Origin: Bacillota bacterium
GTDB lineage: Bacteria > Bacillota > DSM-12270 > Thermacetogeniales > Thermacetogeniaceae
DNA length: 64,000 nucleotides
Direction: 5' to 3'
Assembly (NCBI GenBank): GCA_013177945.1
Contig: JABLXW010000012.1
Coordinates: forward strand, 35,615-99,614
Program-made: the position numbers and the translations under genes
Notes under the pieces: generated by a model
What the model was told of the DNA's origin: nothing
Databases searched by the model: none
What the model saw: only the letters and a program-made list of their open reading frames with translations
Shown: positions 26,457 to 35,704 of the stretch, piece after piece
Layout: each line of letters begins with the position of its first letter
Numbering within the stretch: the first letter of the stretch is position 1

Positions 26457-26611
26457 TTCCTCTCCCCTGAGCCGATGGTAGTCTTTTTTTATATCTTATC
26501 AGGGTAGGGAAATTCCGGCAACTTGAAATCTTTTCTGCCTTTTGTGGCAACAAGAAAGAAGGGTATGTTAGAGTATGTTAGAATAATTTTAAGAAAGGGA
26601 GGCTGGTAAAG

Positions 26612-27421
26612 TTGTGGCGTGCACTTTTTGCTTTAACCCCTGCCGAGGGAAAACGGTTGATCGCGAAGGGGGTGCGGCGCTTGCCTGAAGTAGCCAGGGC
26701 GCTCCGGGAAGGGAAGATCATTATTGCGGGCGGCACCACCAATGCCTTTGTTGCCGAAGAGATCCTGGGCAGGAAAATTCCCAAGGAACGCTACACTGCA
26801 GGAATTATCACAGGCGGCATGACCTGCGTTACACCCCCTGAAATGCGGATCCCGCCTCTTGTTTTAATTAAGGGGGAAGTGAGCGAAGCAAGCTGGGAAG
26901 ATGTTTTAGAGGATTTCGGGCCCGGGGATGTCTTTATCAAAGGAGCCAACGCCGTGGATGCCACGGGAATGGCCGGAGTTCTTGTTTCTCACCCGGCCGG
27001 AGGGACGATCGGAAAGGCGCTTGGAGTTCTGGCTGCAAGGGGTTCCCACCTGATCGTTCCCGTCGGCCTGGAAAAGATGATTCCTTCCGTAGCACTGGCT
27101 GCCCGCAGCTGCGGGACAATGCTTTTTCATTACTCCCTGGGGAGTCCCGTCGGGCTGGTGCCCCTCGTCCAGGGCAAGGTGGTTACCGAGTTGACGGCGC
27201 TGGAAATTTTAGCACCTGTTGAAGCGGTTGCCCTGGGCGCCGGCGGCGTCGGCGGTTCTGAAGGCGCGGTTGTAATTGCCGTCTCCGGAGAGGCCGACAA
27301 TGTGGAACGCATCTTTAACTTGATTAAAGAAATCAAAGGGGAGCCTCCGGTATCCGGACTCAAGCAGGAGTGCGCGAAGTGCTTCAGCCCGTGCGCAGCC
27401 GGAGAAGCAAAAATGTATTGA
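26612..27421 (+). CDS. Conserved protein of unknown function preceding pflB
   Basis: 269 residues from TTG 26612, nine bases after AAAGGGAGG. No membrane span or signal peptide. Glycine-rich alternating strand-helix structure: [64 protein letters not shown] and [19 protein letters not shown]. It ends in a cysteine cluster ([13 protein letters not shown]). This looks like a nucleotide- or phosphate-binding enzyme, but I do not recognise the family. It is divergent from the PASTA kinase. Its stop is 41 bases before the pflB start, so it is probably cotranscribed. Confidence 0.7.
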   Translation: MWRALFALTPAEGKRLIAKGVRRLPEVARALREGKIIIAGGTTNAFVAEEILGRKIPKERYTAGIITGGMTCVTPPEMRIPPLVLIKGEVSEASWEDVLEDFGPGDVFIKGANAVDATGMAGVLVSHPAGGTIGKALGVLAARGSHLIVPVGLEKMIPSVALAARSCGTMLFHYSLGSPVGLVPLVQGKVVTELTALEILAPVEAVALGAGGVGGSEGAVVIAVSGEADNVERIFNLIKEIKGEPPVSGLKQECAKCFSPCAAGEAKMY

Positions 27422-27462
27422 ACGGTTCCTTCCCGGACAAGCTAAGCTTGGGGGTGACTTTG

Positions 27463-29700
27463 ATGGCAGTGGCTTTGGTGAAGGATTGCTACCGGGGATT
27501 TCGAGGCACCACCTGGCGCAGGCAGATCGATGTCCGGGATTTTATTTTAAGCAACGTTCGCCCCTACCAGGGGGATGCTTCTTTCCTGGCCGGGCCCACG
27601 GAGCGCACCAAAAAACTTTGGGAAAAGTGCCGGGAACTCCTTGCCGAGGAGCACCGGCGGGGTGGTGTATACAAAATCGATCCCAGGACGGCGGCAACCA
27701 TTACAGCTTTTCCGCCTGGCTACATCGACCGCGACCTGGAGATAATTGTAGGACTCCAGACCGATGAACCCCTCAAAAGGGCGGTCAACCCTTTCGGAGG
27801 GATCCGCATGGCCGACACGGCCTGCCGGCAGTACGGAGTTGAACTCGACCCCAGGCTGAAGGAGATCTTCATGAAGTACCGGGTAACCCACAACGACGGT
27901 GTTTTCATGGTTTACACCCGGGAGATGCGCAGGTTGCGCCATTTCGGGATTATTACAGGCTTGCCTGATGCTTACGGGCGCGGCCGCATCATCGGGGACT
28001 ACCGCCGCGTTCCTCTGTACGGTGTGGACCGCCTGATTGCTGCCAAGGAAGAGGACCTCGACCACCCGGACCTCCTGCGCATTACGGAGGAAACCATCCG
28101 GCTCCGGGAGGAGGTAAGGCAGCAGATCAACGCCCTGCATGATTTAAAAAAGATGGCGGCAGGCTACGGTTTCGACATCAGCCGCCCTGCCGCCACGGCG
28201 CGGGAGGCGGTTCAATGGTTGTATTTTGCCTACCTTGCGGCGATCAAGCAGCAGAATGGAGCGGCCATGTCCCTGGGCAGGGTCAGCACCTTCCTTGATA
28301 TCTACCTGCAGCGGGACCTCGAGGAAGGCGCCCTGACAGAGGAGGGGGCCCAGGAGCTGATCGACGACTTTGTCATCAAGCTCCGGCTTACAAGGCACCT
28401 CCGCACCAGGGAGTACAACGAACTTTTTGCCGGGGACCCCAACTGGGTTACCGAATCCATCGGAGGGATGGCGCTGGACGGCCGGACCCTGGTGACCAAA
28501 ACCTCCTTCCGGATGCTTCAGACCCTGTACAACATGGGCCCCGCCCCGGAGCCCAATCTGACGGTCCTCTGGGCGCAGGGCCTCCCCCGCGGGTTCAAGG
28601 AGTTCTGCGTCAGGGTCTCTATAGAAACCTGTTCCCTCCAGTACGAGAACGATGATTTAATGCGGCCGCTGTTTGGCGATGATTACGGGATCGCCTGCTG
28701 TGTTTCGGCGATGCGCCTGGGGAAGCAGATGCAGTTTTTCGGGGCAAGGTCCAACCTGCCCAAGTGCCTTTTGCTGACATTAAACGGGGGCCGGGAGGAG
28801 TTCAGCGGGGAGAAGATTGCTCCTGCCTTTTACCAGGCGAAGCCGGGGCCCCTGAAGTTTGAAGAGGTCTGGCCGGCCTTTCAGAAGATGACAGGCTGGC
28901 TGGCAGAAAAATACGTTGATACCATGAACGTAATCCACTACATGCATGACAAGTATGCCTACGAAAGCCTTCAGATGGCCCTGCACGACACCTTTGTGGA
29001 ACGCCTGATGGCCTTTGGTCTCGCCGGCCTTTCGGTTGTAGCTGACTCCTTAAGCGCCATCAGGTACGCCAGGGTGGAACCTGTCTTTGACGAAAGGGGT
29101 CTGGTTGCCGATTTCAAAATTGAAGGGGATTTTCCCAAGTACGGGAACAACGACGACCGGGTCGACGAGCTGGCCGTAGCTGTGGTGAAGCTGTTTGATC
29201 AGGAATTGAAAAAACACCCTGCTTACCGGGGCGCCAGACACACCCTTTCGCTGCTCACCATTACCAGCAACGTGGTTTACGGGAAAAAAACGGGGAGCAC
29301 GCCGGACGGCAGAAGGGCGGGAGAACCCTTTGCGCCTGGAGCCAACCCCATGCACGGGCGGGATACAAAGGGGGCCCTTGCTGCTCTGAGTTCGGTGGCA
29401 AAGATTCCGTACGAACACGCTCTGGATGGAATTTCTTATACCTTTTCCATCTCGCCCGGGGCGCTGGGGCGCAACGGCGAGGCCCGGGTTCAGAATTTAG
29501 TTGCCCTTCTGGACGGTTATTTTGCAAAGGGGGGCCACCACTTGAATGTCAATGTCTTCGACCGCGAACTTCTGATCGATGCCATGAATCACCCGGAAAA
29601 GTACCCCCAGCTGACGATTCGGGTCTCCGGTTATGCCGTAAACTTCATCAAGCTCACCAGGGAGCAGCAGGAAGAGGTGATCAGGAGGACGATTTTTTAA
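27463..29700 (+). CDS. pflB: Formate C-acetyltransferase (pyruvate formate-lyase)
   Basis: 745 residues from ATG 27463, the start giving family length; the open frame extends upstream to 27370. Converts pyruvate and CoA to acetyl-CoA and formate by glycyl-radical chemistry. The adjacent catalytic cysteines are in [14 protein letters not shown] and the glycyl-radical site is in [10 protein letters not shown] near the C-terminus. The double cysteine identifies true pyruvate formate-lyase rather than glycerol dehydratase-type or hydroxyphenylacetate relatives. Its activase is 24 bases downstream. Formate could feed the methyl branch of acetogenesis or serve as a syntrophic electron carrier (inference). 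Confidence 0.96.
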   Translation: MAVALVKDCYRGFRGTTWRRQIDVRDFILSNVRPYQGDASFLAGPTERTKKLWEKCRELLAEEHRRGGVYKIDPRTAATITAFPPGYIDRDLEIIVGLQTDEPLKRAVNPFGGIRMADTACRQYGVELDPRLKEIFMKYRVTHNDGVFMVYTREMRRLRHFGIITGLPDAYGRGRIIGDYRRVPLYGVDRLIAAKEEDLDHPDLLRITEETIRLREEVRQQINALHDLKKMAAGYGFDISRPAATAREAVQWLYFAYLAAIKQQNGAAMSLGRVSTFLDIYLQRDLEEGALTEEGAQELIDDFVIKLRLTRHLRTREYNELFAGDPNWVTESIGGMALDGRTLVTKTSFRMLQTLYNMGPAPEPNLTVLWAQGLPRGFKEFCVRVSIETCSLQYENDDLMRPLFGDDYGIACCVSAMRLGKQMQFFGARSNLPKCLLLTLNGGREEFSGEKIAPAFYQAKPGPLKFEEVWPAFQKMTGWLAEKYVDTMNVIHYMHDKYAYESLQMALHDTFVERLMAFGLAGLSVVADSLSAIRYARVEPVFDERGLVADFKIEGDFPKYGNNDDRVDELAVAVVKLFDQELKKHPAYRGARHTLSLLTITSNVVYGKKTGSTPDGRRAGEPFAPGANPMHGRDTKGALAALSSVAKIPYEHALDGISYTFSISPGALGRNGEARVQNLVALLDGYFAKGGHHLNVNVFDRELLIDAMNHPEKYPQLTIRVSGYAVNFIKLTREQQEEVIRRTIF

Positions 29701-29724
29701 TTTTCGAAAACGGGAAGGCCTGAA

Positions 29725-30447
29725 ATGATCGGATACATCCATTCCATCGAAACCTTCGGAACTGTTGATAACGGCGGCATCCGCTTTGTCCTCTTCCTGC
29801 AGGGCTGTGCTCTGCGCTGCCGTTTCTGCCACAACCCCGATACCTGGCTCACCCGGGGAAAGCCCGTAACCGTAGCCGAAATTGTCGATCAGCTGCAGGA
29901 ATATAAAATCTTCTTTGACCTGTCAGGAGGGGGGCTGACCGTTTCCGGTGGCGAGCCCCTGCTCCAGCACCGTTTTGTGGAAGAGCTCTTTGTTGAAGCG
30001 GGCAAAATGGAAATCCACCGCGCCCTGGATACCGCCGGGTTCTGCAGGCACGGAAACCTTTTGGAGGTCCTTCCCCATACAGACCTGGTTCTGTTTTCGA
30101 TCAAGGTTGTGAATCCGGAAAAGCACCGCCAGCTGACCGGGGCAGGAAATAAAGAAATTTTAGAAAACCTGGCCCTGGCGGTCAGGTCTCCTGTTGCTCT
30201 GGTGCTCCGCTACGTTCTCATTCCCACCCTCAACGACACCCAGGAGGATATTTCAGACCTGATCAACCTTGTCAAGTCCCTTGACCGGACCCCTCCCGTA
30301 GAGGTTCTTCCTTACCATAAAATGGGTGCTGCCAAGTGGGAACAGCTCGGATTGGACGATCCTCTTGCCCGCATTCCTCCCGCCACCCGGGAGCAGGTTG
30401 CCGCCGTCCAGGAAAAGCTCCGCAGGGCCGGCCTCCGGCTTCATTAA
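29725..30447 (+). CDS. pflA: Pyruvate formate-lyase activating enzyme
   Basis: 240 residues. A radical SAM enzyme that abstracts a hydrogen from the PflB glycine. The cluster motif is CALRCRFCHNPDTW (CxxxCxxC), preceded by VDNGGIRFVLFLQG as in PflA. SAM-contact segments include SGGGLTVSGGEPLLQ. The C-terminal LPYHKMGAAKWEQLG is also family-typical. Start ATG 29725 follows GGGAAGG. Confidence 0.95.
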   Translation: MIGYIHSIETFGTVDNGGIRFVLFLQGCALRCRFCHNPDTWLTRGKPVTVAEIVDQLQEYKIFFDLSGGGLTVSGGEPLLQHRFVEELFVEAGKMEIHRALDTAGFCRHGNLLEVLPHTDLVLFSIKVVNPEKHRQLTGAGNKEILENLALAVRSPVALVLRYVLIPTLNDTQEDISDLINLVKSLDRTPPVEVLPYHKMGAAKWEQLGLDDPLARIPPATREQVAAVQEKLRRAGLRLH

Positions 30448-30476
30448 TCCCTCACTAAAAAATTGATGGGGTTTTA

Positions 30477-30505
30477 TTGGAAAAGGCGTGCAGATGAGTT
30501 ATACT
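30477..30505 (+). promoter_or_regulatory. Promoter for the MBL-fold hydrolase gene
   Basis: TTGGAA at 30477-30482, a 17-base spacer and TATACT at 30500-30505, 54 bases before the start codon. Confidence 0.55.
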
Positions 30506-30559
30506 AAGCTTGGTTTAGAGCTTTTAGCCTTTTTGTAATTTGGGGAGCTTCGAGGCGGA

Positions 30560-31354
30560 ATGGGGGAAGAGCGGAACAGGGATTTTATCAAGTTTCTCGG
30601 AACGGGGGGCGCCCGTGTTGTGGTGGCAAAACAGGTGCGGGCCTCTGCCGGAGCCTGGCTTGCGCTGTCTGGAGTCAATTTATATTTGGATCCGGGGCCG
30701 GGGGCTTTAGTCAGGTGCTGGGCGAGCAGGCCGCCGTTGGATCCTGCCCTCCTTGACGGGATTATTTTGACCCACCGGCACCTCGACCACTCCGGCGATT
30801 TGAACGCCCTCACCGAGGCCATGACCGAAGCCGGGTTGAAAAAGCGGGGAAGCGTTTTCCTGCCCGGGGACGCCCTTCGCGAAGAATCCGTTCTTTTCCG
30901 GTATCTCTGGCCGGTGGTCGCTCGCCTGGAACTATTGGAAGCAGGGAAGAGCTACCAGGTCAAAAACTTGAGCTTCGCGACTCCAGTACGGCACATTCAT
31001 CCTGTTGAGACCTACGGTCTGGTTTTTTCCCTCTCCTGGGGGAAGATCGCCTGGATTTCCGATACCCTGTTTTTCCCCGAACTCTCCGATTATTACCAGA
31101 GCGACCTCCTGATCCTCAACGTACCCCGCCTGGAGCCCCGCACTCCCGATGAAATCCAGCACCTCTCCCTTGCCGACGCCAGTCTCTTGATCCGGGAAAT
31201 TAAGCCCAGGGCTGCTGTGCTGACCCATTTCGGAATGACCATGCTGCGCGCCAAACCCTGGCTCCTGGCCGAGAAGCTTGCTGACGAAGCGGGAGTGAAG
31301 GTGATCGCGGCCCGGGATGGGATGACCCTTTCCTTACCCGATCTTCTCCAGTAG
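30560..31354 (+). CDS. MBL-fold metal-dependent hydrolase
   Basis: 264 residues from ATG 30560. The metal motif is THRHLDHSGD (an HxHxDH core), with further ligands in HIHPVETYG, WISDTLFF and LTHFGM. The layout resembles RNase Z-like or phosphodiesterase members without the RNase Z exosite arm. A lone gene with its own promoter; substrate unknown. Confidence 0.82.
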   Translation: MGEERNRDFIKFLGTGGARVVVAKQVRASAGAWLALSGVNLYLDPGPGALVRCWASRPPLDPALLDGIILTHRHLDHSGDLNALTEAMTEAGLKKRGSVFLPGDALREESVLFRYLWPVVARLELLEAGKSYQVKNLSFATPVRHIHPVETYGLVFSLSWGKIAWISDTLFFPELSDYYQSDLLILNVPRLEPRTPDEIQHLSLADASLLIREIKPRAAVLTHFGMTMLRAKPWLLAEKLADEAGVKVIAARDGMTLSLPDLLQ

Positions 31355-31450
31355 CTTCTCTGGATAATTAATTGCTTCACCTTGCCTGCTCCGGATATGG
31401 TAGAATAATAGTGAGGTTTATCGAATTACGTCAAATTAGGAGTGAAGGCA

Positions 31451-32530
31451 TTGCCCGAAACCCCTTTCTCCACCGGAAAGCGCCTCCTGCTGCTTGCCTT
31501 TTTATTTTTGCTTGCGGCGGCCTTCTTCTTGCTCCAGGTAGTTGCGTGCTTCGGTTTGACCCCTGTGAAAGAGGTGGTTTCAGGTGCGGGTGCCTTTCCT
31601 GAAGCAAATTCTCCCGCCCCCGAAAAAGCTCCAGGGAAAAAAGAGCAGAACCCGGGTCCCCGGGCGACGGAGCCGGCTCCGGCCTTTCCCCTGCCCGGAG
31701 CCGCTCTCCTTCAGGAACCCCCGCCGCTTGCAGGTTCTCTTCCCCGGCAGGCACCTGCTGCTGGGAGCGAAATCCCCGGTGTCCTGCGGAGCGTTCCTTA
31801 TGCCGCCAAAAAAGTCGCACTTACCTTTGATGACGGCCCCTTTTTAAATTTCACCCCTGCATATCTCAAAGTGCTCCAGGAACAGGAGGTTCATGCCACC
31901 TTTTTTTTGGTTGGGCGGCATATTCAGCGCGCTCCAGGTCTGGTTGGGCTCATTGCGCAACAGGGGCACGAAATCGGCAACCACACCTTCAGCCACCGCA
32001 ATTTGAGCCAGGTTCCCCTCGAGAGCGCCAGGCAAGATCTTTTGATGACCGCGAAGCTGATTGAGCAGGAGGGGGGGCCTCGGGTCAAATTTTTCCGGCC
32101 GCCGGGCGGAAACCTGAATCCTGCACTGGTTAAAATGATCAGGGAGATGGGGATGGAAATTGCCCTCTGGAATATCGATCCCAAGGACTGGTCGCGCCAG
32201 GCGACCCCAACCCAAATCGTAAACCACATTCTGACCCGCCTTCAGCCCGGCTCCATCGTGCTTCTCCACGAAGGAAGACCTCAAACCCTGGCGGCCCTGC
32301 CGCTTCTGATTAAAGAGTTGAAGCAGCGCGGCTGGCAGCTGGCAACCCTTTCAGAACTCCGGGCGGAGCATGCGGCTCCCCCTCCAAAAGAGCAGCCCGA
32401 ACCCTCTTCGGGGTCCTCCGGTGCCCCCTTGCCCGTAACCGGTCCGCCAGCTAGCCCTCCCCTTTCTCCGGGAGTTCAAAGCGCTCCGGCTCTTCAGGTA
32501 AATGGGGGTCCAGAGATCGAGCAGAATTGA
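31451..32530 (+). CDS. Polysaccharide deacetylase (NodB domain), membrane-anchored or secreted
   Basis: About 359 residues; TTG 31451 is eight bases after AGGAG, whereas GTG 31442 overlaps that site. A hydrophobic anchor (LLLLAFLFLLAAAFFLLQVVA) is followed by a Pro/Ala-rich linker and the NodB domain: LTFDDGPF, the metal histidines in HTFSHRN, FFRPPGGN and LLHEG. A Pro/Ser-rich tail follows. Likely deacetylates peptidoglycan or another wall polymer outside the membrane. A PdaA-type role in spores is possible but not shown. Confidence 0.9.
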   Translation: MPETPFSTGKRLLLLAFLFLLAAAFFLLQVVACFGLTPVKEVVSGAGAFPEANSPAPEKAPGKKEQNPGPRATEPAPAFPLPGAALLQEPPPLAGSLPRQAPAAGSEIPGVLRSVPYAAKKVALTFDDGPFLNFTPAYLKVLQEQEVHATFFLVGRHIQRAPGLVGLIAQQGHEIGNHTFSHRNLSQVPLESARQDLLMTAKLIEQEGGPRVKFFRPPGGNLNPALVKMIREMGMEIALWNIDPKDWSRQATPTQIVNHILTRLQPGSIVLLHEGRPQTLAALPLLIKELKQRGWQLATLSELRAEHAAPPPKEQPEPSSGSSGAPLPVTGPPASPPLSPGVQSAPALQVNGGPEIEQN

Positions 32531-32728
32531 CCTGGGCAGGATTGAGGCATGCGACTCCAGACACGGCGCTGTTGCAGTCCAGCACTGTAAGATTTCTTGA
32601 AAAATCGGCGTAGCTTAAGTTGGGAACCACTTCAGGCCAACGTAAGGGAGGGATTCAAGAGAGAAAAGACCGGGACTGCCGGTTTTTACATGCCTGCAAT
32701 ATCAGGGGGAGAGGAGGAGTATTTTAGA
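32531..32728 (+). other. Gap upstream of the SIMPL gene
   Basis: Open on the plus strand (the frame reaches 32597), but the ribosome site GAGGAGGAG sits at 32711-32719, just before ATG 32729. No clear promoter, terminator or RNA gene is seen. Confidence 0.4.
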
Positions 32729-33466
32729 ATGGATCAGAAGTTTGAAAACAAGTACCCGCAGCTCATCATCTCAGCCGCAATTCTTGGTCTGAGCCTCATT
32801 ATCTGCGTTGCCCTCGCGGCAGGCGCCTGGACGAAACAGCGGTCGACGATCTCTGTTACCGGTGCGGCAACGAAGCAGCTTCGTTCAGATTACGCTGTTT
32901 GGAGCTGCGGCTTCGCGCGGCGCTCCAACGACAGGGCGGAGGTCCTGGCAGCACTGAAAAAAGACCTGCAGGAGGTTGTAAGCTTCCTGCGCGCAAAAGG
33001 AATCTCTGAGAGCGAAATCACCGTGCAGCCGGCGAACATCAGCACGATGTACAAAGTCGACCAGCACGGGAGAGAAACAAACGAGGTGCTGGGCTATACC
33101 GCGTATCAGTCGTTCGAGGTGAAGGCGCGGGATGTGGATAAAGTTACTGCAGCCTTCAGGAGCATAGGGGAGCTGCTTGACAGGGGTGTCGACCTCCAGG
33201 TCGCTCCTCCCCAGTACTTCTACACCAAACTGGATGAACTAAAGGTGGAGATGCTGGCCGAAGCAACGAAGAACGCCAGGGAGCGCGCAAAAAGGATCGC
33301 GGAGGATGGAGGAGGAAGCATCGGCCCCCTGCGGTCGGCCAGAATGGGCGTTTTTCAGATCACCCCTGTAAACTCGAACGAGGTGTCTGACTACGGCATC
33401 AACGACACAAGCTCTCTGGAGAAGAAGATTACCGCCGTCGTCAACGCCGAGTTCTTCATCAAGTGA
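32729..33466 (+). CDS. SIMPL (DUF541) domain protein with membrane anchor
   Basis: 245 residues from ATG 32729, nine bases after GAGGAGGAG. An N-terminal span (LIISAAILGLSLIICVALAAGAW) anchors an extracytoplasmic SIMPL domain, with typical segments ISVTGAATKQLRSDYAVW, the central LGYTAYQSFEVKARDVDKV and VEMLAEATKNARERAKRIAED. SIMPL proteins in bacteria are periplasmic or exported, and their role is poorly known (related to oxidative-stress and signalling phenotypes). The segment ITPVNSNEVSDYG recurs partly in an intergenic frame at 20480-20503. Confidence 0.85.
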   Translation: MDQKFENKYPQLIISAAILGLSLIICVALAAGAWTKQRSTISVTGAATKQLRSDYAVWSCGFARRSNDRAEVLAALKKDLQEVVSFLRAKGISESEITVQPANISTMYKVDQHGRETNEVLGYTAYQSFEVKARDVDKVTAAFRSIGELLDRGVDLQVAPPQYFYTKLDELKVEMLAEATKNARERAKRIAEDGGGSIGPLRSARMGVFQITPVNSNEVSDYGINDTSSLEKKITAVVNAEFFIK

Positions 33467-33582
33467 CTGTGATATCCGCACCACGCCGGGGCATGCCCAA
33501 AACTTGCTCTCAAAGCACTAAGCCGGAATTTTTCGCCGGACTGATATCGTCCTGTTTCAGGGGCGGAGAGGTTTTGGGGTTC

Positions 33583-33951
33583 TCATGAATGTACCAGAGA
33601 AAGTGCTTTTGTTACCGCCATATCAGCATCTGCACCATAAGCGTCAGCTCCTGCGGACTTAGAAAAGCGAGGGGTAACAGCAAGGCCGCCAACTAAGATC
33701 TTGGTCTGCTTACTGGCAGGGGTCGGCCGGACTGCCTGGACAATCTCCTTATATGTACGCTTTTCTTTTGCTCTTTCGGCGTCCTCATAGACGGCATAGG
33801 AGCGCGCCGCTTCGAAAGCCGCTTCCCGGATGTAGGCGTTTCCGATTCCCCAGAAAGAGGTCATGGTGATTCCGGAAACGAAGAGCATGAAAATTAAAAA
33901 GCAGATGGCGAATTCGATCATCACGTTTCCGCGCTCGTCAAGCAAATCCAT
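33583..33951 (-). CDS. TadE-like pseudopilin
   Basis: 122 residues from ATG 33951 (ATG 33957 also possible). The start has the TadE/TadG pattern: GNVMIEFAICFLIFMLFVSGI, a short cytoplasmic piece, a glutamate five residues into the hydrophobic stretch, and one span. YIREAAFEAARSYAVYED matches the TadE conserved helix. Such proteins are assembled by Tad/Flp pili. No other tad gene is in the window, so it is an orphan here. It faces the SIMPL gene tail to tail. Confidence 0.72.
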   Translation of the reverse strand: MDLLDERGNVMIEFAICFLIFMLFVSGITMTSFWGIGNAYIREAAFEAARSYAVYEDAERAKEKRTYKEIVQAVRPTPASKQTKILVGGLAVTPRFSKSAGADAYGADADMAVTKALSLVHS

Positions 33952-33972
33952 CACCATCCTTGCAAATCTGTC

Positions 33973-34000
33973 TTGACATAATACTTCTATCTGTTATAAT
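33973..34000 (+). promoter_or_regulatory. Strong promoter of the vapBC module
   Basis: Consensus TTGACA (33973-33978) and TATAAT (33995-34000) with a 16-base spacer. The start codon of vapB is 21 bases downstream of the -10 box. Autorepression by VapBC at this site is likely from the family. Confidence 0.8.
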
Positions 34001-34020
34001 CAAGCATAAGGTGATTGATT

Positions 34021-34224
34021 ATGAAAACAACTCTTTACGTTGACCGCAAGCTCCTGCGCGAAGCCATGGAGCTGGCGGGACTGAAGGGAATAACGGAGAC
34101 CATCGAGGCGGCCTTAAAGGATTTCGTCCGCCGCAAGCGCCTGGAAAAGCTCGCCGCAAGTCTGGGTAAGGTCGACCTGGCGCTGGACGACGTTGCCCTT
34201 GAGGAGATCCGGCGGGATGACTGA
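34021..34224 (+). CDS. vapB: VapB-type antitoxin
   Basis: 67 residues from ATG 34021. Ribbon-helix-helix N-terminus (MKTTLYVDRKLLREAMELAGLK) for DNA binding, then ITETIEAALKDFVRRKRLEKL and an acidic tail (VDLALDDVALEEIRRDD) that would block the VapC active site. It overlaps vapC by eight bases, the usual type II arrangement. Confidence 0.88.
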   Translation: MKTTLYVDRKLLREAMELAGLKGITETIEAALKDFVRRKRLEKLAASLGKVDLALDDVALEEIRRDD

Positions 34225-34630
34225 GCGTTTTCTGGTGGACACATCGGTCTGGATCGAGGCCCTGCGCCCCGGCGGACAGCCGGAAATCGCCGCCTGGCTG
34301 CGGGAAGCACTGCTCCGGGAGGTCGTGGTGCTCGCGCCGCCCGTGAAAGCCGAGATTCTCATAGGCGCCCGGGACGAAAAACAGTTCGCCGAACTTGCCG
34401 AGATGCTGGGCGCCTTGCCTTTACTGGAAGAAAGACATGAAATCTGGGATCAGGTCGCTTCCCTCGGCTTTCGCCTGCGGCGGCAGGGCCTGGTCGTTCC
34501 CGTAGCCGACCTCCTGATCGCCTCCTGGGCGCTCAATTATGCCTGCGTTCTCGCCCACCGCGATCGGCACTTCGTCCTGGTCGCAGAAAAGGTTCCTGGG
34601 CTGGTGACCGTGAGCTTTCTCAACGGTTGA
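34217..34630 (+). CDS. vapC: VapC-type PIN-domain toxin
   Basis: 137 residues from ATG 34217, inside the end of vapB. PIN-domain ribonuclease: the acidic metal-binding residues are in FLVDTSVWIEAL, PVKAEIL, PVADLLIASWAL and ACVLAHRDRHF. VapC toxins cut initiator tRNA or rRNA; the target here is unknown. It is followed by a candidate terminator at 34640-34666. Confidence 0.9.
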   Translation: MTERFLVDTSVWIEALRPGGQPEIAAWLREALLREVVVLAPPVKAEILIGARDEKQFAELAEMLGALPLLEERHEIWDQVASLGFRLRRQGLVVPVADLLIASWALNYACVLAHRDRHFVLVAEKVPGLVTVSFLNG

Positions 34631-34639
34631 AAGAACAAA

Positions 34640-34674
34640 GCCCCAGGCACAAACCGTGCCCGGGGCGCTCTTTC
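34640..34674 (+). terminator. Candidate terminator after vapC
   Basis: GCCCC and GGCAC pair with GTGCC and GGGGC around the loop AAACC, with one mismatch, followed by GCTCTTTC. The T-run is weak. Confidence 0.5.
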
Positions 34675-34758
34675 TAAACGATGTCCGTGGACCTCGGAAC
34701 GGAACGGTTTAAAAAATTGCCCACTTGGAGTTGACAGTAACCGGGTGATATTTATTGC

Positions 34759-34787
34759 TTGACACATGGATGGCAAGGGAATATAAT
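34759..34787 (+). promoter_or_regulatory. Consensus promoter for the HTH protein gene
   Basis: Exact TTGACA (34759-34764) and TATAAT (34782-34787) with a 17-base spacer. A second TTGACA is at 34731-34736. The predicted start near 34794 leaves a leader of about 115 bases. Confidence 0.85.
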
Positions 34788-34832
34788 GAAGGCAATAAGA
34801 TTACCAGAAGATTTCAGTAAAAAATTTTCTGG

Positions 34833-34866
34833 CAGGAGAATATTTTTAACAGGAGAATATTTTTAA
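34833..34866 (+). repeat. Two adjacent 17-bp direct repeats in the HTH gene leader
   Basis: CAGGAGAATATTTTTAA occurs twice head to tail, exactly, at 34833-34849 and 34850-34866. Each copy carries an AGGAG core. Confidence 0.85.
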
Positions 34867-34876
34867 AAGGGAAGTA

Positions 34877-34892
34877 TTTTGGTTTTTTGGGT
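34877..34892 (+). repeat. 16-bp repeat shared by two neighbouring gene leaders (copy 1)
   Basis: TTTTGGTTTTTTGGGT lies 19 bases before the HTH gene start, and an exact copy is at 35619-35634 between the HTH gene and the radical SAM gene. Confidence 0.75.
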
Positions 34893-34910
34893 GCAGGGAG
34901 GGACAGCTAA

Positions 34911-35600
34911 TTGTTTCTTACAGATCGCCAGAAAGAGTTCCTGTCACATATCTTCGAACATTATTTAAAACACAACAGCCCCATTCATTACACAACTGTG
35001 GCGCAGTGGCTGGGGGTGAGTAAATGGACCGCCTATGATATGCTGAAACGCCTGGGGCAGGGCGGCTACCTGTCTCCCCATTATGCCGTGAACGAAAAGG
35101 GGATCCCGGGCCGTTCCCTTTTGTTCTATATTCCAACTCCTAAGCTTGCACGTCTTTTAGGAAGGGAGGAGGAGCACCAGCAGGAGAACTGGCTTGCCTG
35201 GAAAAAGAGACTCCTTGATTCCCTTGAGCAGTTGAAAGAGGCCGGTAGCCAGAAAGGAAGCGCCCTCGTGGAAGAACTGGCTGCTTTGCTTCCCGAGGCC
35301 GAGGGTCCCACCATGTACTGCGCCTGTTTGCTGGCCGTTTTTGTTGCCTATTTAAAGACGGTTAATGAGCAGGGAATGAAACTGGTGCGGCGGGTGATAA
35401 ACCTGATTGCGAAACCGGACCAGCGCCTTTCCCTGTTATCAGGAACGATCGTGGGAGTTGTTTCTAATGATTCCCAGTCAAGAGAAGGGGGCATGGCCGG
35501 CCTGATTGATAAGTTTCACCAGTATCTCGCCCGCATCGATTTAAAACAGCACCGGTTGCTTGCCACCTTTCTTGACGATTTGCTGCAGGTGGTATGCTGA
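34911..35600 (+). CDS. Winged helix-turn-helix protein of unknown function
   Basis: 229 residues from TTG 34911. The N-terminal 80 residues form a winged helix (LTDRQKEFLSHIFEHYLKHNSPIHYTTVAQWLGVSKWTAYDMLKRL, then GYLSPHYAV). The rest is mainly helical with a hydrophobic stretch (MYCACLLAVFVAYL). It resembles regulators of Lrp/MarR type only in the DNA-binding part. Strong promoter and repeat-rich leader upstream. Paired with the radical SAM gene downstream, which shares the 16-bp repeat. Possible local or autoregulator. Confidence 0.72.
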   Translation: MFLTDRQKEFLSHIFEHYLKHNSPIHYTTVAQWLGVSKWTAYDMLKRLGQGGYLSPHYAVNEKGIPGRSLLFYIPTPKLARLLGREEEHQQENWLAWKKRLLDSLEQLKEAGSQKGSALVEELAALLPEAEGPTMYCACLLAVFVAYLKTVNEQGMKLVRRVINLIAKPDQRLSLLSGTIVGVVSNDSQSREGGMAGLIDKFHQYLARIDLKQHRLLATFLDDLLQVVC

Positions 35601-35618
35601 AGCTTTTTTGGTGAATTT

Positions 35619-35634
35619 TTTTGGTTTTTTGGGT
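35619..35634 (+). repeat. 16-bp repeat shared by two neighbouring gene leaders (copy 2)
   Basis: Exact second copy of TTTTGGTTTTTTGGGT, 70 bases before the radical SAM start. Confidence 0.75.
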
Positions 35635-35704
35635 TTATCAGGTATTATCTGGCTTTAGTGTGGGTATGTTAAGGTTAACTGAATTTTTTGGGGGGTGAAA
35701 AGTT

